Translations under genes and position numbers: made by a program
Origin: Rubrivivax sp.
Lineage (GTDB): Bacteria; Pseudomonadota; Gammaproteobacteria; Burkholderiales; Burkholderiaceae_C
DNA length: 64,000 bases
Assembly: GCA_004210455.1 (NCBI GenBank)
Contig: SEFA01000014.1
Location: 62,001-126,000 of the forward strand
Direction of reading: 5' to 3'
The notes under the pieces: model-generated
What the model was told of the DNA's origin: nothing
Databases searched by the model: none
What the model saw: only the letters and a program-made list of their open reading frames with translations
Shown: in pieces, positions 54,446 through 63,472 of the stretch
Layout of the letters: the number at the start of each line of letters is the position of its first letter
How positions within the stretch are numbered: position 1 is the stretch's first letter

Positions 54446-54682
54446 ATGGGCAGTCCCGGCAAGAAGCAGTTCCCACTGCGCCTTGATCCGGCGTTGTGGG
54501 AGGAGATCGAGCGGCTGGCCGCGATCGAGCTGCGCTCGTCCAACGCCCAGATCGAACTGCTGCTGCGCGAGGCCCTCAAACGTCGCGGCATCAAGCCGGC
54601 GCTGTCGCCCGCGCCGCGTCGGGGTCGGCCGCCCGCTGGCGACGCTGGCGACCTGGGCGACAACGACGAGGTCGGCGAATAA
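54446..54682 (+). CDS. Arc-like ribbon-helix-helix DNA-binding protein
   Basis: 78-residue protein with an Arc/MetJ-type ribbon-helix-helix: the strand KKQFPLRLDPALWEEIERLA followed by helices ELRSSNAQIELLLREALKRR, then a basic proline-rich tail (PRRGRPP). It lies 10 bases after the SPFH stop in the same unit and probably binds the palindrome upstream of the SPFH gene (53501-53510) to control the operon. There is no toxin partner, so a toxin-antitoxin role is not favoured. Confidence 0.88.
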   Translation: MGSPGKKQFPLRLDPALWEEIERLAAIELRSSNAQIELLLREALKRRGIKPALSPAPRRGRPPAGDAGDLGDNDEVGE

Positions 54683-54723
54683 CCCATCCGTGGACGCTGC
54701 CATCGAGGCACACAGCAGACTTC

Positions 54724-54735
54724 GCACGACCGTGC
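54724..54735. promoter_or_regulatory. TetR operator, copy 1
   Basis: Perfect palindrome GCACGACCGTGC within ACTTCGCACGACCGTGC (54719-54735), abutting the extended -10 box TGCTAAATT (TAAATT at 54736-54741) of the tetR gene. This indicates autoregulation. Confidence 0.7.
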
Positions 54736-54748
54736 TAAATTGTGGTTC

Positions 54749-55381
54749 ATGGAAGCCAAGACCGCCCGCAGCGAACTGACGCAGAGCGCCATCGTCGATG
54801 TCGCGCTGGAGATGGCGCGCCTGGACGGCCTGGACAGCCTGTCGATCGGCGAGGTGGCCAAGCGGCTGAACCTGTCCAAGAGCGGCGTGTTCTCACGCAT
54901 CGGCTCGCGTGAGGCCTTGCAGGCCGCGGTGCTGGACGCGTTCGAGAAGACTTTCCAGCAGGAGGTGATCCTGCCGGCGCTGCGCGAGCCGCGCGGCCTG
55001 CCGCGCATGGACGCGATGGTGCGTGCCTGGCTCGCGCGCGTCGACGGCCCACATGGCAACTGCCTCTACGTGGCCGGCGCCTTCGAGTACGACGACCGCG
55101 ACGACGCGATGCGCGACCGGCTGCTGGACGGCGTACGCCGCTGGCGCGGCACGCTGCGGCGCACCCTGGTGCAGGCGCAGGACGCCGGCCAACTGCGCGC
55201 GGACGCTGATCTCGACCAGTTGATCTTCGAGCTCGACGGCCTGTTCACCGCGCTCGTTCGGGAGGTCCGCTTCCTGCGCACGCCGGACGCGCTCGATCGG
55301 GCCTGGACCAGCTATGGCCGTCTGATGGCCCCGGTGCGGCTGGACGCCGCGCCGTCCATCGCGCCCGTTCCTATCCCCTGA
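54749..55381 (+). CDS. TetR/AcrR-family regulator
   Basis: 210-residue TetR regulator with an N-terminal helix-turn-helix (LDSLSIGEVAKRLNLSKSGV, then FSRIGSREALQAAVLDAF) and a helical ligand/dimer domain with YDDRDDAMRDRLLDGVRRWR. The ATG at 54749 (MEAKTARSELTQ) is the best start; it lies only about 8 bases past the -10 box, so the mRNA is probably leaderless. The palindrome at 54724-54735 lies over this promoter, a second copy over the promoter of the next gene (55493), and a third near the LysR gene at 7.7 kb; all are presumed binding sites of this protein. Confidence 0.9.
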   Translation: MEAKTARSELTQSAIVDVALEMARLDGLDSLSIGEVAKRLNLSKSGVFSRIGSREALQAAVLDAFEKTFQQEVILPALREPRGLPRMDAMVRAWLARVDGPHGNCLYVAGAFEYDDRDDAMRDRLLDGVRRWRGTLRRTLVQAQDAGQLRADADLDQLIFELDGLFTALVREVRFLRTPDALDRAWTSYGRLMAPVRLDAAPSIAPVPIP

Positions 55382-55427
55382 GGCCGAGCCCATGCCCCGC
55401 ACCGGCCGCTTCGTGTCCACCAACTTC

Positions 55428-55439
55428 GCACGACCGTGC
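55428..55439. promoter_or_regulatory. TetR operator, copy 2
   Basis: Second GCACGACCGTGC, within ACTTCGCACGACCGTGC (55423-55439), identical over 17 bases to copy 1 and followed by GGAAAAATC. It is 53 bases upstream of the 39-codon gene and after the tetR stop. Confidence 0.7.
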
Positions 55440-55492
55440 GGAAAAATCTGCCGCATCCTCTTTCATGTCAGCGTGCGGCCAGGAGTTCCCTC

Positions 55493-55612
55493 ATGACCCT
55501 CCTCTTGATCCTGAGCCTTCTGTTCGGCGGCGGCGCGTGGCGCGCCTGGGCCTCATGGCGCCGCCTGCTGCGGCAGCTGCCGCGACGCAACCGCGACATG
55601 GTGTTGTTCTGA
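55493..55612 (+). CDS. 39-residue membrane peptide under TetR-type control
   Basis: Small gene too short for usual gene callers. It begins with ATG after AGGAG at 7 bases spacing, an excellent ribosome binding site, and ends at TGA 55612. The product starts MTLLLILSLLFGGGAW, a hydrophobic segment of about 14-16 residues, followed by a Trp/Arg-rich amphipathic tail (WRAWASWRRLLRQLPRR). It is thus a candidate bitopic or membrane-surface peptide. The second TetR operator (55428-55439) controls the likely promoter. uraA follows 97 bases downstream, so the peptide may be co-transcribed with it. No homologue is known to me. Confidence 0.6.
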   Translation: MTLLLILSLLFGGGAWRAWASWRRLLRQLPRRNRDMVLF

Positions 55613-55709
55613 GCGCCGACCTCGGCCCCACCGGGTCACGGGATAAGCCGTAGTCGCGTGACCCTGGGCGCTCCTTACACTCGTGGGCTTGTCCCATCGA
55701 GGAAAGTCC

Positions 55710-57002
55710 ATGGCGTGGTTGATGCGCTGGCGGCCCGTGACCGTCGGCCCCGAAAAGGCGATTGCTCCCGATGAACGCCTGTCCTGGCCGCAGACCGCGG
55801 CGCTCGGCCTGCAACATGTGATCGCCATGTTCGGCGCCACGGTGCTGGCGCCGCTGCTGATGGGCTTCGACCCGAACGTCGCCGTGCTGATGAGCGGCGT
55901 GGGTACCCTGCTCTTCTTCTTCCTGACCGGCGGCCGGGTGCCGAGCTACCTCGGCTCGAGCTTCGCGTTCATCGGCGTGGTCATCGCCGCCACCGGTTAT
56001 GCCGGCAGCGGTCCCAACCCCAACCCCAACCTGCCGCTGGCGCTGGGCGGGATCATCGCCTGCGGCGTGCTGTACACCGCCATCGGCCTGCTGGTGTCGG
56101 CCACGGGCAGCGGCTGGGTCGAGAAGCTGATGCCGCCGGTGGTCACCGGCGCGGTGGTCGCGGTGATCGGGTTGAACCTCGCGTCGGTGCCGATCAAGAC
56201 CATGGCGCCCACACCCTTTGACGCCTGGATGCAGGCCGCGACCTTCGTCAGCGTCGCCGTGGTCGCGGTCTATGCGCGCGGGATGCTGCAGCGCCTGCTG
56301 ATCCTCGCCGGCCTGATCCAGGCCAGCCTCATCTACGCGCTGCTGACCAACGGCTTCGGCCTGGGCGCGCCGATCGACCTGTCCAAGGTCGCCGCGGCGG
56401 CGTGGATCGGCCTGCCGCAGTTCCATGCGCCGGTCTTCGACGGTGCCGCCATGCTGATGATCGCGCCGGTCGCGCTGATCCTGGTCGCCGAGAACCTCGG
56501 CCACCTGAAGGCGGTCGGCGCGATGACCGGCCGCGACATGACGCCCTTCCTCGGTCGCGCCTTCATCGGCGACGGCCTCGCCACGATCGCCAGCGGCGCC
56601 GTCGGTGGCACCGGCGTCACCACCTACGCCGAGAACATCGGCGTCATGGCCGCCACGCGCATCTACTCGACGGCGGTCTTCGTCTTCGCGGCGCTGATGG
56701 CCCTGGCGCTGGGCTTCTCGCCGAAGTTCGGCGCCCTGATCCAGGCCATTCCGCTGGCGGTGATGGGCGGCGTCAGCATCGTCGTGTTCGGCCTGATCGC
56801 GATCGCCGGCGCCCGCATCTGGGTCGACCACCAGGTCGACTTCCGCGACCCGCGCAACCTGATGGTGGCCGCGATCACGCTGGTGATCGGCACCGGCGAC
56901 TTCACGTTGAAGCTGGGCGGGTTTACGCTGGGTGGCATCGGAACCGCTACCTTCGGCGCCATCCTGCTGCATGCGCTCCTCCGGCGCGGCCGCACGGACT
57001 GA
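55710..57002 (+). CDS. uraA: NCS2 uracil/xanthine permease
   Basis: 430-residue nucleobase:cation symporter-2 family transporter (UraA-type). Evidence: LGLQHVIAMFGATVLAPLLMGFDP, GGRVPSYLGSSFAFIGVVIAATGY, a conserved GPNPN block, ENLGHLKAVGAMTGRDMTPFLGRAFIGDGLATI, and GGTGVTTYAENIGVMAATR, the substrate-site motif of the family. Fourteen hydrophobic segments are expected. GAGGAAAG precedes the ATG at 55710. It starts 97 bases after the small peptide gene. The TPR-GGDEF gene follows after only 14 bases. Confidence 0.9.
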   Translation: MAWLMRWRPVTVGPEKAIAPDERLSWPQTAALGLQHVIAMFGATVLAPLLMGFDPNVAVLMSGVGTLLFFFLTGGRVPSYLGSSFAFIGVVIAATGYAGSGPNPNPNLPLALGGIIACGVLYTAIGLLVSATGSGWVEKLMPPVVTGAVVAVIGLNLASVPIKTMAPTPFDAWMQAATFVSVAVVAVYARGMLQRLLILAGLIQASLIYALLTNGFGLGAPIDLSKVAAAAWIGLPQFHAPVFDGAAMLMIAPVALILVAENLGHLKAVGAMTGRDMTPFLGRAFIGDGLATIASGAVGGTGVTTYAENIGVMAATRIYSTAVFVFAALMALALGFSPKFGALIQAIPLAVMGGVSIVVFGLIAIAGARIWVDHQVDFRDPRNLMVAAITLVIGTGDFTLKLGGFTLGGIGTATFGAILLHALLRRGRTD

Positions 57003-57016
57003 CCCCTTCGGCCTTC

Positions 57017-59116
57017 ATGCCCTTCAAGCCTTCGGAACCCCGCGCCGCGGCCCTGGCGCCCGCCGTGTGCCTCGCGCTGGCGCTGCTGTCGGGCTGTGGT
57101 CCAGGTGACGGCGCCGGATCGCGCCCGGCTGGCGCCTCCGGTGCTTCCGGCTCCGCGAGCGTGCCGGCCGTCCAGGACCGGGCGCTGCAGGCCGAGCTCG
57201 AGCAGCAGGAACGCGTCGGCCAGGCGCATCCGCGCGACCATGTGCGGGAGTTGCAGGCGATCGAGGCTCGCGCGGCGGTGGGCAGCGCCGAACGGCTGGA
57301 GGCGCTGAGCCAGCGCGCCGCGCTGCTCGCGCAGCTGCGCGACCGCAGCGGGCACGAGGCGGCGATCGAAGCGATCAAGGCCTGGCCCGAGGCGGCGACG
57401 ACGCGCTCGCAGATTCCGCTGGCGCTGATGCTGGCGCGCGCGCAATGGCTGAAGGCCAACGGTGAACTCGGCGCCGGGGTGCGCCTGCTGGGCGGCCTGG
57501 CCGACATCGACGCCGCGACTGCGGATCGCCGCCTGATGTGGCGCGCGACCGAACTGCGCGCCTACATCCAGGGCGACTACGGCGAGGTCGACGCGGCCGT
57601 CGAAAGCGGTCTGAAGGCGCTGGAGCAGTCGCGCGCGATGGAGTCGCGCTGGCGCGCCGCACACACCGAGGCGACCCTGGCCTTCAACTACTACCGCAGC
57701 CAGCAGTTCGATCACGCCAAACGCACCGCGCGCGAGGCGCTGCAGGCTGCGCAGCAGGACCCGGATCCCGTGCTGCTGTACTCGGTCCATACCATCCTGG
57801 GCATCGTGCATTCGCAGGACGAGGATCCGAAGCTCAGCCAGCAGGCCCGCGAGCAGGCGCTGCAGTACGCCCGCGAGGCACAGGCGCCCGGTCTGCAGGC
57901 CCTGGCGCTGGGCAACCTGGCCGACTACGAACTGCGCAGCGGCAACTACGCGCGGGCGCTGGACCTGTCGACGCAAAGCCTGGCGCTCGCGCACGAGAGC
58001 GGCGACATCTCGACCGAGATCCTGGCGCGGTACAACTCGGGCATCGCCAAGATCGGCCTGCGCAAGCTGGAGGAGGGCAAGCGCGACGTGCTGCAGGCCA
58101 TCACGATGGACGCGCAGCGCGAGGCCGGCGGCTACACCGCCGAATCCTGGCTGGAGCTGGGCACCTACCTGGAGAAGTTCGACGACCTGCCGGGCGCGGT
58201 CGAGGCCTTCCATCAATCGCGCCGGGAGTTCGACGAAGTGCTGCGCGACGAGACGCGCAAGGCGGTGCTCGAGGCGCAGGCGCGTTTCGAGGACCAGCAG
58301 CGCCAGCGCGAGATCCGGCTGCTCAACCAGGACAACAGCCTCAAGGCCGAGCAGATCCGCACGCGTGACCTGCAGCTGAAGCTGTGGGCCGAGGTCGGCG
58401 GGTGCGTGCTGCTGTCCGGCGCCTTGCTGGCGCTGGCGTACCGGCGCATCCGCCGCACGAATGCGGCCCTGGCGCAGACCAACGAATCGCTGCGCGTGCA
58501 GAGCGAGCGCGATCCGCTGACGGGGCTCGCGAACCGTCGCCACTTCCAGCAGGCCATCGCGCAACGCACCCGCGACGGCGGGTTGCGCGGCAGCCTGTTC
58601 CTGATCGACATCGACCACTTCAAGCGCATCAACGACCAGTGGGGCCACGCGGCCGGCGACACCGTGCTGGTGGAGGTCGCGCGCCGCCTGTGCGGCGTGC
58701 TGCGCGAGCAGGACCTGGTCGTGCGCTGGGGCGGCGAGGAATTCCTGATCCTCGTGACCTCGGAAGCGACCGAGGATGCGCGCCAGCTCGGCCAGCGGCT
58801 GCTGGACCAGATGGGCGGACAGCCGGTCGAGCACGGCTCGCTGCGCATCCCGATCAGCGCGTCCATCGGTTTCGCCAGCTTCCCGATGGCGCCGCAAGAC
58901 CTGACGCTGGAATGGGAACGGGCCATCGATCTCGTCGACACCGTGATGTACATGGCCAAGGCGCATGGGCGCAACAAGGCCTACGGTGTCGCGGCCATGC
59001 AGGCGCGCGACCGCGACCAGCTGCTCGCGCTGGCCGGCCGCATCGAGTCCGCGTGGCACCAGGGCCAGGTGCAGCTGGTCAGCCTGCTGGGACCGACGCA
59101 GGAGTCCCGCGCATGA
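57017..59116 (+). CDS. TPR-GGDEF diguanylate cyclase, lipoprotein-type
   Basis: 699-residue protein. The signal sequence ends in the lipobox LLSGC, giving a lipid-anchored periplasmic N-terminal domain with tetratricopeptide-like helical repeats (about 100-400). A coiled coil (about 410-455) leads to a membrane helix (about 455-475) and a cytoplasmic GGDEF domain. The catalytic loop is GGEEF (about 571), preceded by the inhibitory-site motif REQD with the correct five-residue spacing ([14 protein letters not shown]), so it should make c-di-GMP and be product-inhibited. It follows uraA by 14 bases and its stop overlaps the start of a paralogue (ATGA). Confidence 0.9.
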   Translation: MPFKPSEPRAAALAPAVCLALALLSGCGPGDGAGSRPAGASGASGSASVPAVQDRALQAELEQQERVGQAHPRDHVRELQAIEARAAVGSAERLEALSQRAALLAQLRDRSGHEAAIEAIKAWPEAATTRSQIPLALMLARAQWLKANGELGAGVRLLGGLADIDAATADRRLMWRATELRAYIQGDYGEVDAAVESGLKALEQSRAMESRWRAAHTEATLAFNYYRSQQFDHAKRTAREALQAAQQDPDPVLLYSVHTILGIVHSQDEDPKLSQQAREQALQYAREAQAPGLQALALGNLADYELRSGNYARALDLSTQSLALAHESGDISTEILARYNSGIAKIGLRKLEEGKRDVLQAITMDAQREAGGYTAESWLELGTYLEKFDDLPGAVEAFHQSRREFDEVLRDETRKAVLEAQARFEDQQRQREIRLLNQDNSLKAEQIRTRDLQLKLWAEVGGCVLLSGALLALAYRRIRRTNAALAQTNESLRVQSERDPLTGLANRRHFQQAIAQRTRDGGLRGSLFLIDIDHFKRINDQWGHAAGDTVLVEVARRLCGVLREQDLVVRWGGEEFLILVTSEATEDARQLGQRLLDQMGGQPVEHGSLRIPISASIGFASFPMAPQDLTLEWERAIDLVDTVMYMAKAHGRNKAYGVAAMQARDRDQLLALAGRIESAWHQGQVQLVSLLGPTQESRA

Positions 59117-61164
59117 AGACAGCGCTGCTCGCTCCTTCGGGCCTCCTCGTCCGGCTCGTCCTGCTCGTCCTGATGGCACCGGGCGCGGTGCCGGCCCGCG
59201 CCGAGATCCCCGATCGCGCCCTGGATGCGCAGCTCGCGCAGCTGGACCGCTTCGGCTACAACGAGCCGGCGAAGGCGGCGCAGCAGTTGCGTGCGCTGCT
59301 GGCGGAACCCGCGCATGCGGCGCATCGGCTGCACATCGAATACACCCTGGGCCGCAATGCGGTCCAGGCGGGGCGTCCCGACGACGTCCGCCGCATGGCT
59401 GCCGAGCTGGAGTCGAAGCCGGGCGGCCGGCCGCTCGCGCGCATGCTGTTGGCCGAGCTGCAAGATCGACAGGGCCAGACCGGCCGCTCCGGCGAGATGG
59501 CGCAGCTCGCGCTCGACGAGCTCTCGCCGGCCTGCCCCGCCGCATCGACGGCGCCCCTGCCGCCCGAATGCGATGCGCGCGTGATGATCCAGGCGCTGAG
59601 GCTGCTTGCCCGGGCCCAGGGTGCGCGCGGCGAATACGCATTCGCGGAGACCTCGTTGCGGCGGGCGTTGTCGCTGGCGCAGGCGGTCCAGGACCATAGC
59701 GTGACCGGCACGATGATGGGGTCGCTGGCGGTCAACAGCCAGGTCCGGGATGAGCCCGCCGCGGCCCAGCAATGGATGACGCAGGCCTGGCAGCTCGCAC
59801 AGGGCGACGTCTCGGCGATGAGCCGAGCGAAGATGGTCGAGTCGATGGTCGCATCGCGGCGCGGCGACCGGACCACCCAGCTGGCGGCGCTGGAAGACGC
59901 GCTGCGGCTGGCCGAACAGTCGGGCGGGCGGCGCGACGTGGCGGTGCTGCAGAACAACCTGCTCGACGCCTACATCCACACCGACCAGTCCGCCAAGGCG
60001 GTCCAGCTCGCCCGACTGGCGCTGCCGGTCATGCAGTTCTACAACGACCAGACCAACGAGCGCACGCTGCGACACAACCTGTCGGTCGCGCTGGTCCAGC
60101 AGCGCCAGTTCGAGCCCGCGCGACGCGAGATCGCCCGGGTCCTCGACATGGCCCAGGGCGACTTCGATCCCGTGCGCCGCGCGCTGCAGCTGCGCGAGCT
60201 GGGCGAGGCCTATGCGAAGGTCGGCCAGGCGAAGGAAGCGCTGCGGCTCTATCACGAGGAGCGCGCGCTGAGCGCCGACACGGCGCGACGCAACCGGGAG
60301 TCCTCGCTGCAGCAACTGCGACTGAAGTACGACAGCGAGGCCAAGCAGCGCGACCTGGAGCTGCTGCGCCGCGAGCAGACGCTGCAGGACCGCGAGCTCG
60401 GCAACCGCCGACTGGCGCAGTACGTCGGCGTGGGACTGGCGGCGTTGCTGGGGCTGTCGCTGATCCTGATCGGCGTGATGCTGGCGCGCGTCCGCGACGC
60501 CAACCGCAAGCTCAAGGCCAACCAGAGCCTGCTGCGCGCGCAGAGCGAGCGCGACCCGCTGACGGACCTGGCCAACCGCCGCCACTTCCTCGCGGTCATG
60601 GACCGCCATGCGAAGGACATGTTCACCGGCGCGCTGCTGATGATCGACATCGATCACTTCAAGCACGTCAACGACCGCCACGGCCATGCGGCCGGAGACG
60701 CCGTGATCATCGAGGTCTCCCGGCGCATCGCGCAGGCGGTGCGGGCGGAGGACCTCGTCGTGCGCTGGGGCGGCGAGGAATTCCTGGTCTTCGCCCGCAA
60801 CGTCGCGCCGGAGCAGCTGCAGCGGCTCGCCGAGCGCATCCTGTTCATCGTCGGCGGCGAGCCGGTGCCCACATCGGCGGGCCCGCTGCGGGTGACCTGC
60901 TCGGTCGGCTTCGCGCATTTCCCGCTGCCGCCCGCACAGCTCGCGCTGCATTGGGAGCAGGCGGTCAACTGGGCCGACATGGCGCTCTACACGGCCAAGT
61001 CGCAAGGGCGCAACCGCGCGCGCGGCATCGTCACGGTCGAGGCCGGCGACGCGCAGGCGCTGATCCAGATCGAGGCCGACTTCGACGCCGCCTGCAGCTC
61101 CGAGCGGGTGCAGCTCCAGACCATCCTGGGTCCGGAGTCACCCGAGGTGCCCGGCGCGGACTAG
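59113..61164 (+). CDS. TPR-GGDEF diguanylate cyclase, second paralogue
   Basis: 683-residue paralogue of the preceding gene, with a cleavable signal ([20 protein letters not shown], cut after PARA), TPR-like repeats (about 30-400), a coiled coil, a membrane helix (about 436-456) and a GGDEF domain with [14 protein letters not shown]: catalytic loop (about 553) and inhibitory RxxD both intact. It lacks the lipobox of the first protein. The four-base overlap indicates tight coupling, so the two cyclases are made together and may heterodimerise or respond to related envelope signals. Confidence 0.9.
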   Translation: MKTALLAPSGLLVRLVLLVLMAPGAVPARAEIPDRALDAQLAQLDRFGYNEPAKAAQQLRALLAEPAHAAHRLHIEYTLGRNAVQAGRPDDVRRMAAELESKPGGRPLARMLLAELQDRQGQTGRSGEMAQLALDELSPACPAASTAPLPPECDARVMIQALRLLARAQGARGEYAFAETSLRRALSLAQAVQDHSVTGTMMGSLAVNSQVRDEPAAAQQWMTQAWQLAQGDVSAMSRAKMVESMVASRRGDRTTQLAALEDALRLAEQSGGRRDVAVLQNNLLDAYIHTDQSAKAVQLARLALPVMQFYNDQTNERTLRHNLSVALVQQRQFEPARREIARVLDMAQGDFDPVRRALQLRELGEAYAKVGQAKEALRLYHEERALSADTARRNRESSLQQLRLKYDSEAKQRDLELLRREQTLQDRELGNRRLAQYVGVGLAALLGLSLILIGVMLARVRDANRKLKANQSLLRAQSERDPLTDLANRRHFLAVMDRHAKDMFTGALLMIDIDHFKHVNDRHGHAAGDAVIIEVSRRIAQAVRAEDLVVRWGGEEFLVFARNVAPEQLQRLAERILFIVGGEPVPTSAGPLRVTCSVGFAHFPLPPAQLALHWEQAVNWADMALYTAKSQGRNRARGIVTVEAGDAQALIQIEADFDAACSSERVQLQTILGPESPEVPGAD

Positions 61165-61211
61165 TCGCCCATACTGGGGCGGCCAAGATCCACAACATCG
61201 GAGACGCCCCC

Positions 61212-62204
61212 ATGAGCCTGAACCGCCGCGCGCTGCTCGCGCTGTCGTCCACTGTCTGGCTGCCGGAACTCGTGCGCGCGCAAGCGGCCTGGCCCTCGCG
61301 GCCGCTGCGCATCGTCGTGCCCTTTCCGCCGGCCGGCACCACCGACCTGATGGCGCGCGCGATGGCGCCGGAACTGCAGAAGGCGCTCGGCCAGCCCGTC
61401 GTCGTCGAGAACAAGCCCGGCGCGGGCGGCAACACCGGTTCGGCCGACGTGGCGCATGCGACGGACGGGCATTCGCTGCTGATGGGCACCGTGGGCACGC
61501 ATGCGATCAACCAGTCGCTGTATCCGAAGATGCCCTTCGACCCGGTCAAGGATTTCGCGCCCATCACGCTGGTCGCGGCCGTGCCCAACGTGTTGGTCAT
61601 GAATCCCGCCAACGCGCAGAAGTACGGCATCAACAGCGTGGCTGACCTGGCGCGCGTGGCCAAGGCCAATCCGGGCAAGCTGAACATGTGCTCCAGCGGC
61701 AACGGCACGTCGATCCACCTGGCGGGCGAGCTGTTCAAGAGCCTGACCGGCACCTACATGATCCATTTCCCGTATCGCGGCTCGGGCCCGGCGCTGCTGG
61801 ACCTGATGGGCGGCAACATGGACCTGATGTTCGACAACCTGCCCTCGGCGATGCCGCACATCAAGTCCGGCAAGCTCAAGGCCATCGCGGTCACCAGTGC
61901 GAAGCGCAGCGAGGCCTTGCCCGATCTCCCCACGATTGCCGAGAGCGGCGTACCGGAGCTGAAGGCCTTCGAGGCCTCATCGTGGTTTGGGCTGCTGGCG
62001 CCGATCGCGCAGCCGGCGGACCAGGTGGCGCGCGTTCAGCGCGAGGTCGCCAAGGCCTTGGCGACGCCTGTCATCAAGGAGCGCCTGGCGGCGCAGGGCG
62101 CTGTTCCTGGAGGTGGCACGAGCGCCGAATTTGCTGCGCTCATTGCTCGCGAGACGGCCAAGTGGGCCAAGGTTGTGAAGGTCTCTGGCGCGAAGGTCGA
62201 CTGA
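61212..62204 (+). CDS. Tripartite tricarboxylate transporter substrate-binding protein (Bug/TctC)
   Basis: 330-residue periplasmic binding protein of the Bug family. The signal [20 protein letters not shown] is cut near VRAQA; the mature part has the classic [47 protein letters not shown]-type opening and the pattern [28 protein letters not shown]. The ligand (a carboxylate or amide) cannot be predicted. No membrane subunits are adjacent, which is normal for the expanded Bug family of Burkholderiales. It converges with xthA; the palindromic element B lies between. Confidence 0.93.
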   Translation: MSLNRRALLALSSTVWLPELVRAQAAWPSRPLRIVVPFPPAGTTDLMARAMAPELQKALGQPVVVENKPGAGGNTGSADVAHATDGHSLLMGTVGTHAINQSLYPKMPFDPVKDFAPITLVAAVPNVLVMNPANAQKYGINSVADLARVAKANPGKLNMCSSGNGTSIHLAGELFKSLTGTYMIHFPYRGSGPALLDLMGGNMDLMFDNLPSAMPHIKSGKLKAIAVTSAKRSEALPDLPTIAESGVPELKAFEASSWFGLLAPIAQPADQVARVQREVAKALATPVIKERLAAQGAVPGGGTSAEFAALIARETAKWAKVVKVSGAKVD

Positions 62205-62218
62205 GTCCTCGCTCCCAA

Positions 62219-62299
62219 GCCGGCGCGGCCGGTGCCCCTTGGAGCGAATGCCGAGCATGCGCAGGCGATTGAGCGGAAAGGGGCACCGGCCGTGCCGGC
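62219..62299 (+). repeat. Palindromic repeat element, copy B
   Basis: Arms 62219-62240 and 62278-62299 pair at 21 of 22 positions, with one G-T. The 39 bases at 62240-62278 match the minus-strand centre of copy A at 37 of 39 positions. Here the element lies between convergent genes, where it can act as a terminator-like hairpin for both. Confidence 0.85.
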
Positions 62300-62314
62300 G
62301 GGCGCCGTCCTCTG

Positions 62315-63100
62315 TCAGAACTTGAAGTCGTAGTCGATTGTCAACGGCGCGTGGTCGCTGAAACGCTGGTCGAGATAGATGGCCTCGCGCGTGGCCAGAT
62401 GGGCCATGCCGGGTGTTGCGAGGTGGTAGTCCAGTCGCCAGCCCACGTTCTTCGCCCAGGCCTGGCCGCGGTTGCTCCACCACGTGTACTGCTCGGGCTT
62501 GTCGTTGAGGACGCGGAAGACGTCCACCAGCCCGATGTCTTTTTCGAGCAGCCGCGTCATCCAGTCCCGCTCTTCTGGCAGGAAGCCGCTGTTCTTGCGG
62601 TTGCCTTTCCAGTTCTTCAGATCGATTTCCTTGTGGGCGATGTTGACGTCGGCCACCAGGATGAACTCGCGTTCCGCGCGCAACGCCATCAGATAGGGGT
62701 ACATCTCCGCCAGGAAGCGGAACTTCGCTGCCTGGCGCTCCTCGCCGCTGGAGCCGCTGGGGAAGTAGCAGCTGATCAGGCTCAGCTTGCGGCCGGGCTT
62801 GTCGAATCGTTTCTCGATCCAGCGCCCCTCGTTGTCGAACTCGCTGCTGCCGAAGCCGATGATCACGTCGCTGGGCGTCTCCTTCGTATAGAGGCCGACG
62901 CCGGAGTAGCCCTTCTTCTGCGCGTAATGGAAGTGGCCGGTCAGCGTGTCGTACCCGGCGAACTGGGATTCGACGACGTCGGCCTGTGCCTTGAGTTCCT
63001 GCACGCCGACCACGTCGGCCTGTTGCGGCGGGAGCCAGTCGAAGACGCCCTTGGTGGCGGCCGAACGGATGCCGTTGAGGTTGAGGGTGATGAAGCGCAT
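62315..63100 (-). CDS. xthA: Exodeoxyribonuclease III
   Basis: 261-residue AP endonuclease/exonuclease of base-excision repair. Active-site elements are visible: MRFITLNLNGIRS, the metal-binding Glu in VGVQELKAQ, the DVNIAH loop (Asp and Asn), and the catalytic His in RFSDHAPLTIDYDFKF at the end. The length matches ExoIII-type enzymes. The ATG at 63100 gives the family N-terminus; the longer open frame upstream is not family-like. It converges with the Bug gene and is divergent from the TonB receptor at 63473 across a 372-base spacer. Confidence 0.95.
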   Translation of the reverse strand: MRFITLNLNGIRSAATKGVFDWLPPQQADVVGVQELKAQADVVESQFAGYDTLTGHFHYAQKKGYSGVGLYTKETPSDVIIGFGSSEFDNEGRWIEKRFDKPGRKLSLISCYFPSGSSGEERQAAKFRFLAEMYPYLMALRAEREFILVADVNIAHKEIDLKNWKGNRKNSGFLPEERDWMTRLLEKDIGLVDVFRVLNDKPEQYTWWSNRGQAWAKNVGWRLDYHLATPGMAHLATREAIYLDQRFSDHAPLTIDYDFKF

Positions 63101-63472
63101 GGGCGGTGGACGGGTGACCCTGGAAGAGGGCGGCAGTATCGCAAAGCCTCGTTCTGAAGTTGGCAGCAGCGGGGGAGCGAGGCCTCCCCATGAGGGAGCG
63201 CGCCCTCCCGTCGGAGGGAACGTCGTGCACCACGTAGCGCCCACCTCATGCGTCGTCGACGCCCATTCGGGCGACACGCGAGCAGGTGAAGTATTTGGGC
63301 AACAGAAAACGCACCTTCATGGTGCCTAGGGTGACGGCTTTATGACGAACTTGCTAGATTCGCGTCCACCGCGCCACCCAGCGCCCACATTTTTGCCGCC
63401 AGTGAAGCCCGTTCACCAATCGGTGTCGCTGGCGTCGCCCCGGTTTCTCATCCTTTCCCGGAGTACTCCCCC
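63101..63472. other. 372-base divergent spacer between xthA and TonB receptor 4
   Basis: No gene seen. It contains the candidate receptor promoter and operator at 63311-63360. Confidence 0.55.
63311..63360 (+). promoter_or_regulatory. Promoter and operator of TonB receptor 4
   Basis: The inverted repeat GCACCTTCATGGTGC (63311-63325) lies just upstream of a candidate -35 TGACGG (63332-63337), followed 17 bases later by the extended -10 box TGCTAGATT (TAGATT at 63355-63360). The leader to the ATG is about 105 bases. Confidence 0.5.

Noticed and set aside
54446-54682. Arc-like gene as antitoxin of a toxin-antitoxin pair
   Set aside because: The partner gene is an SPFH membrane protein of 301 residues and no toxin-like gene is adjacent.
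55465-55653. 62-codon open frame overlapping the 39-residue peptide
   Set aside because: It lacks a ribosome binding site and is in a different frame from the peptide, whose start has a near-ideal one.
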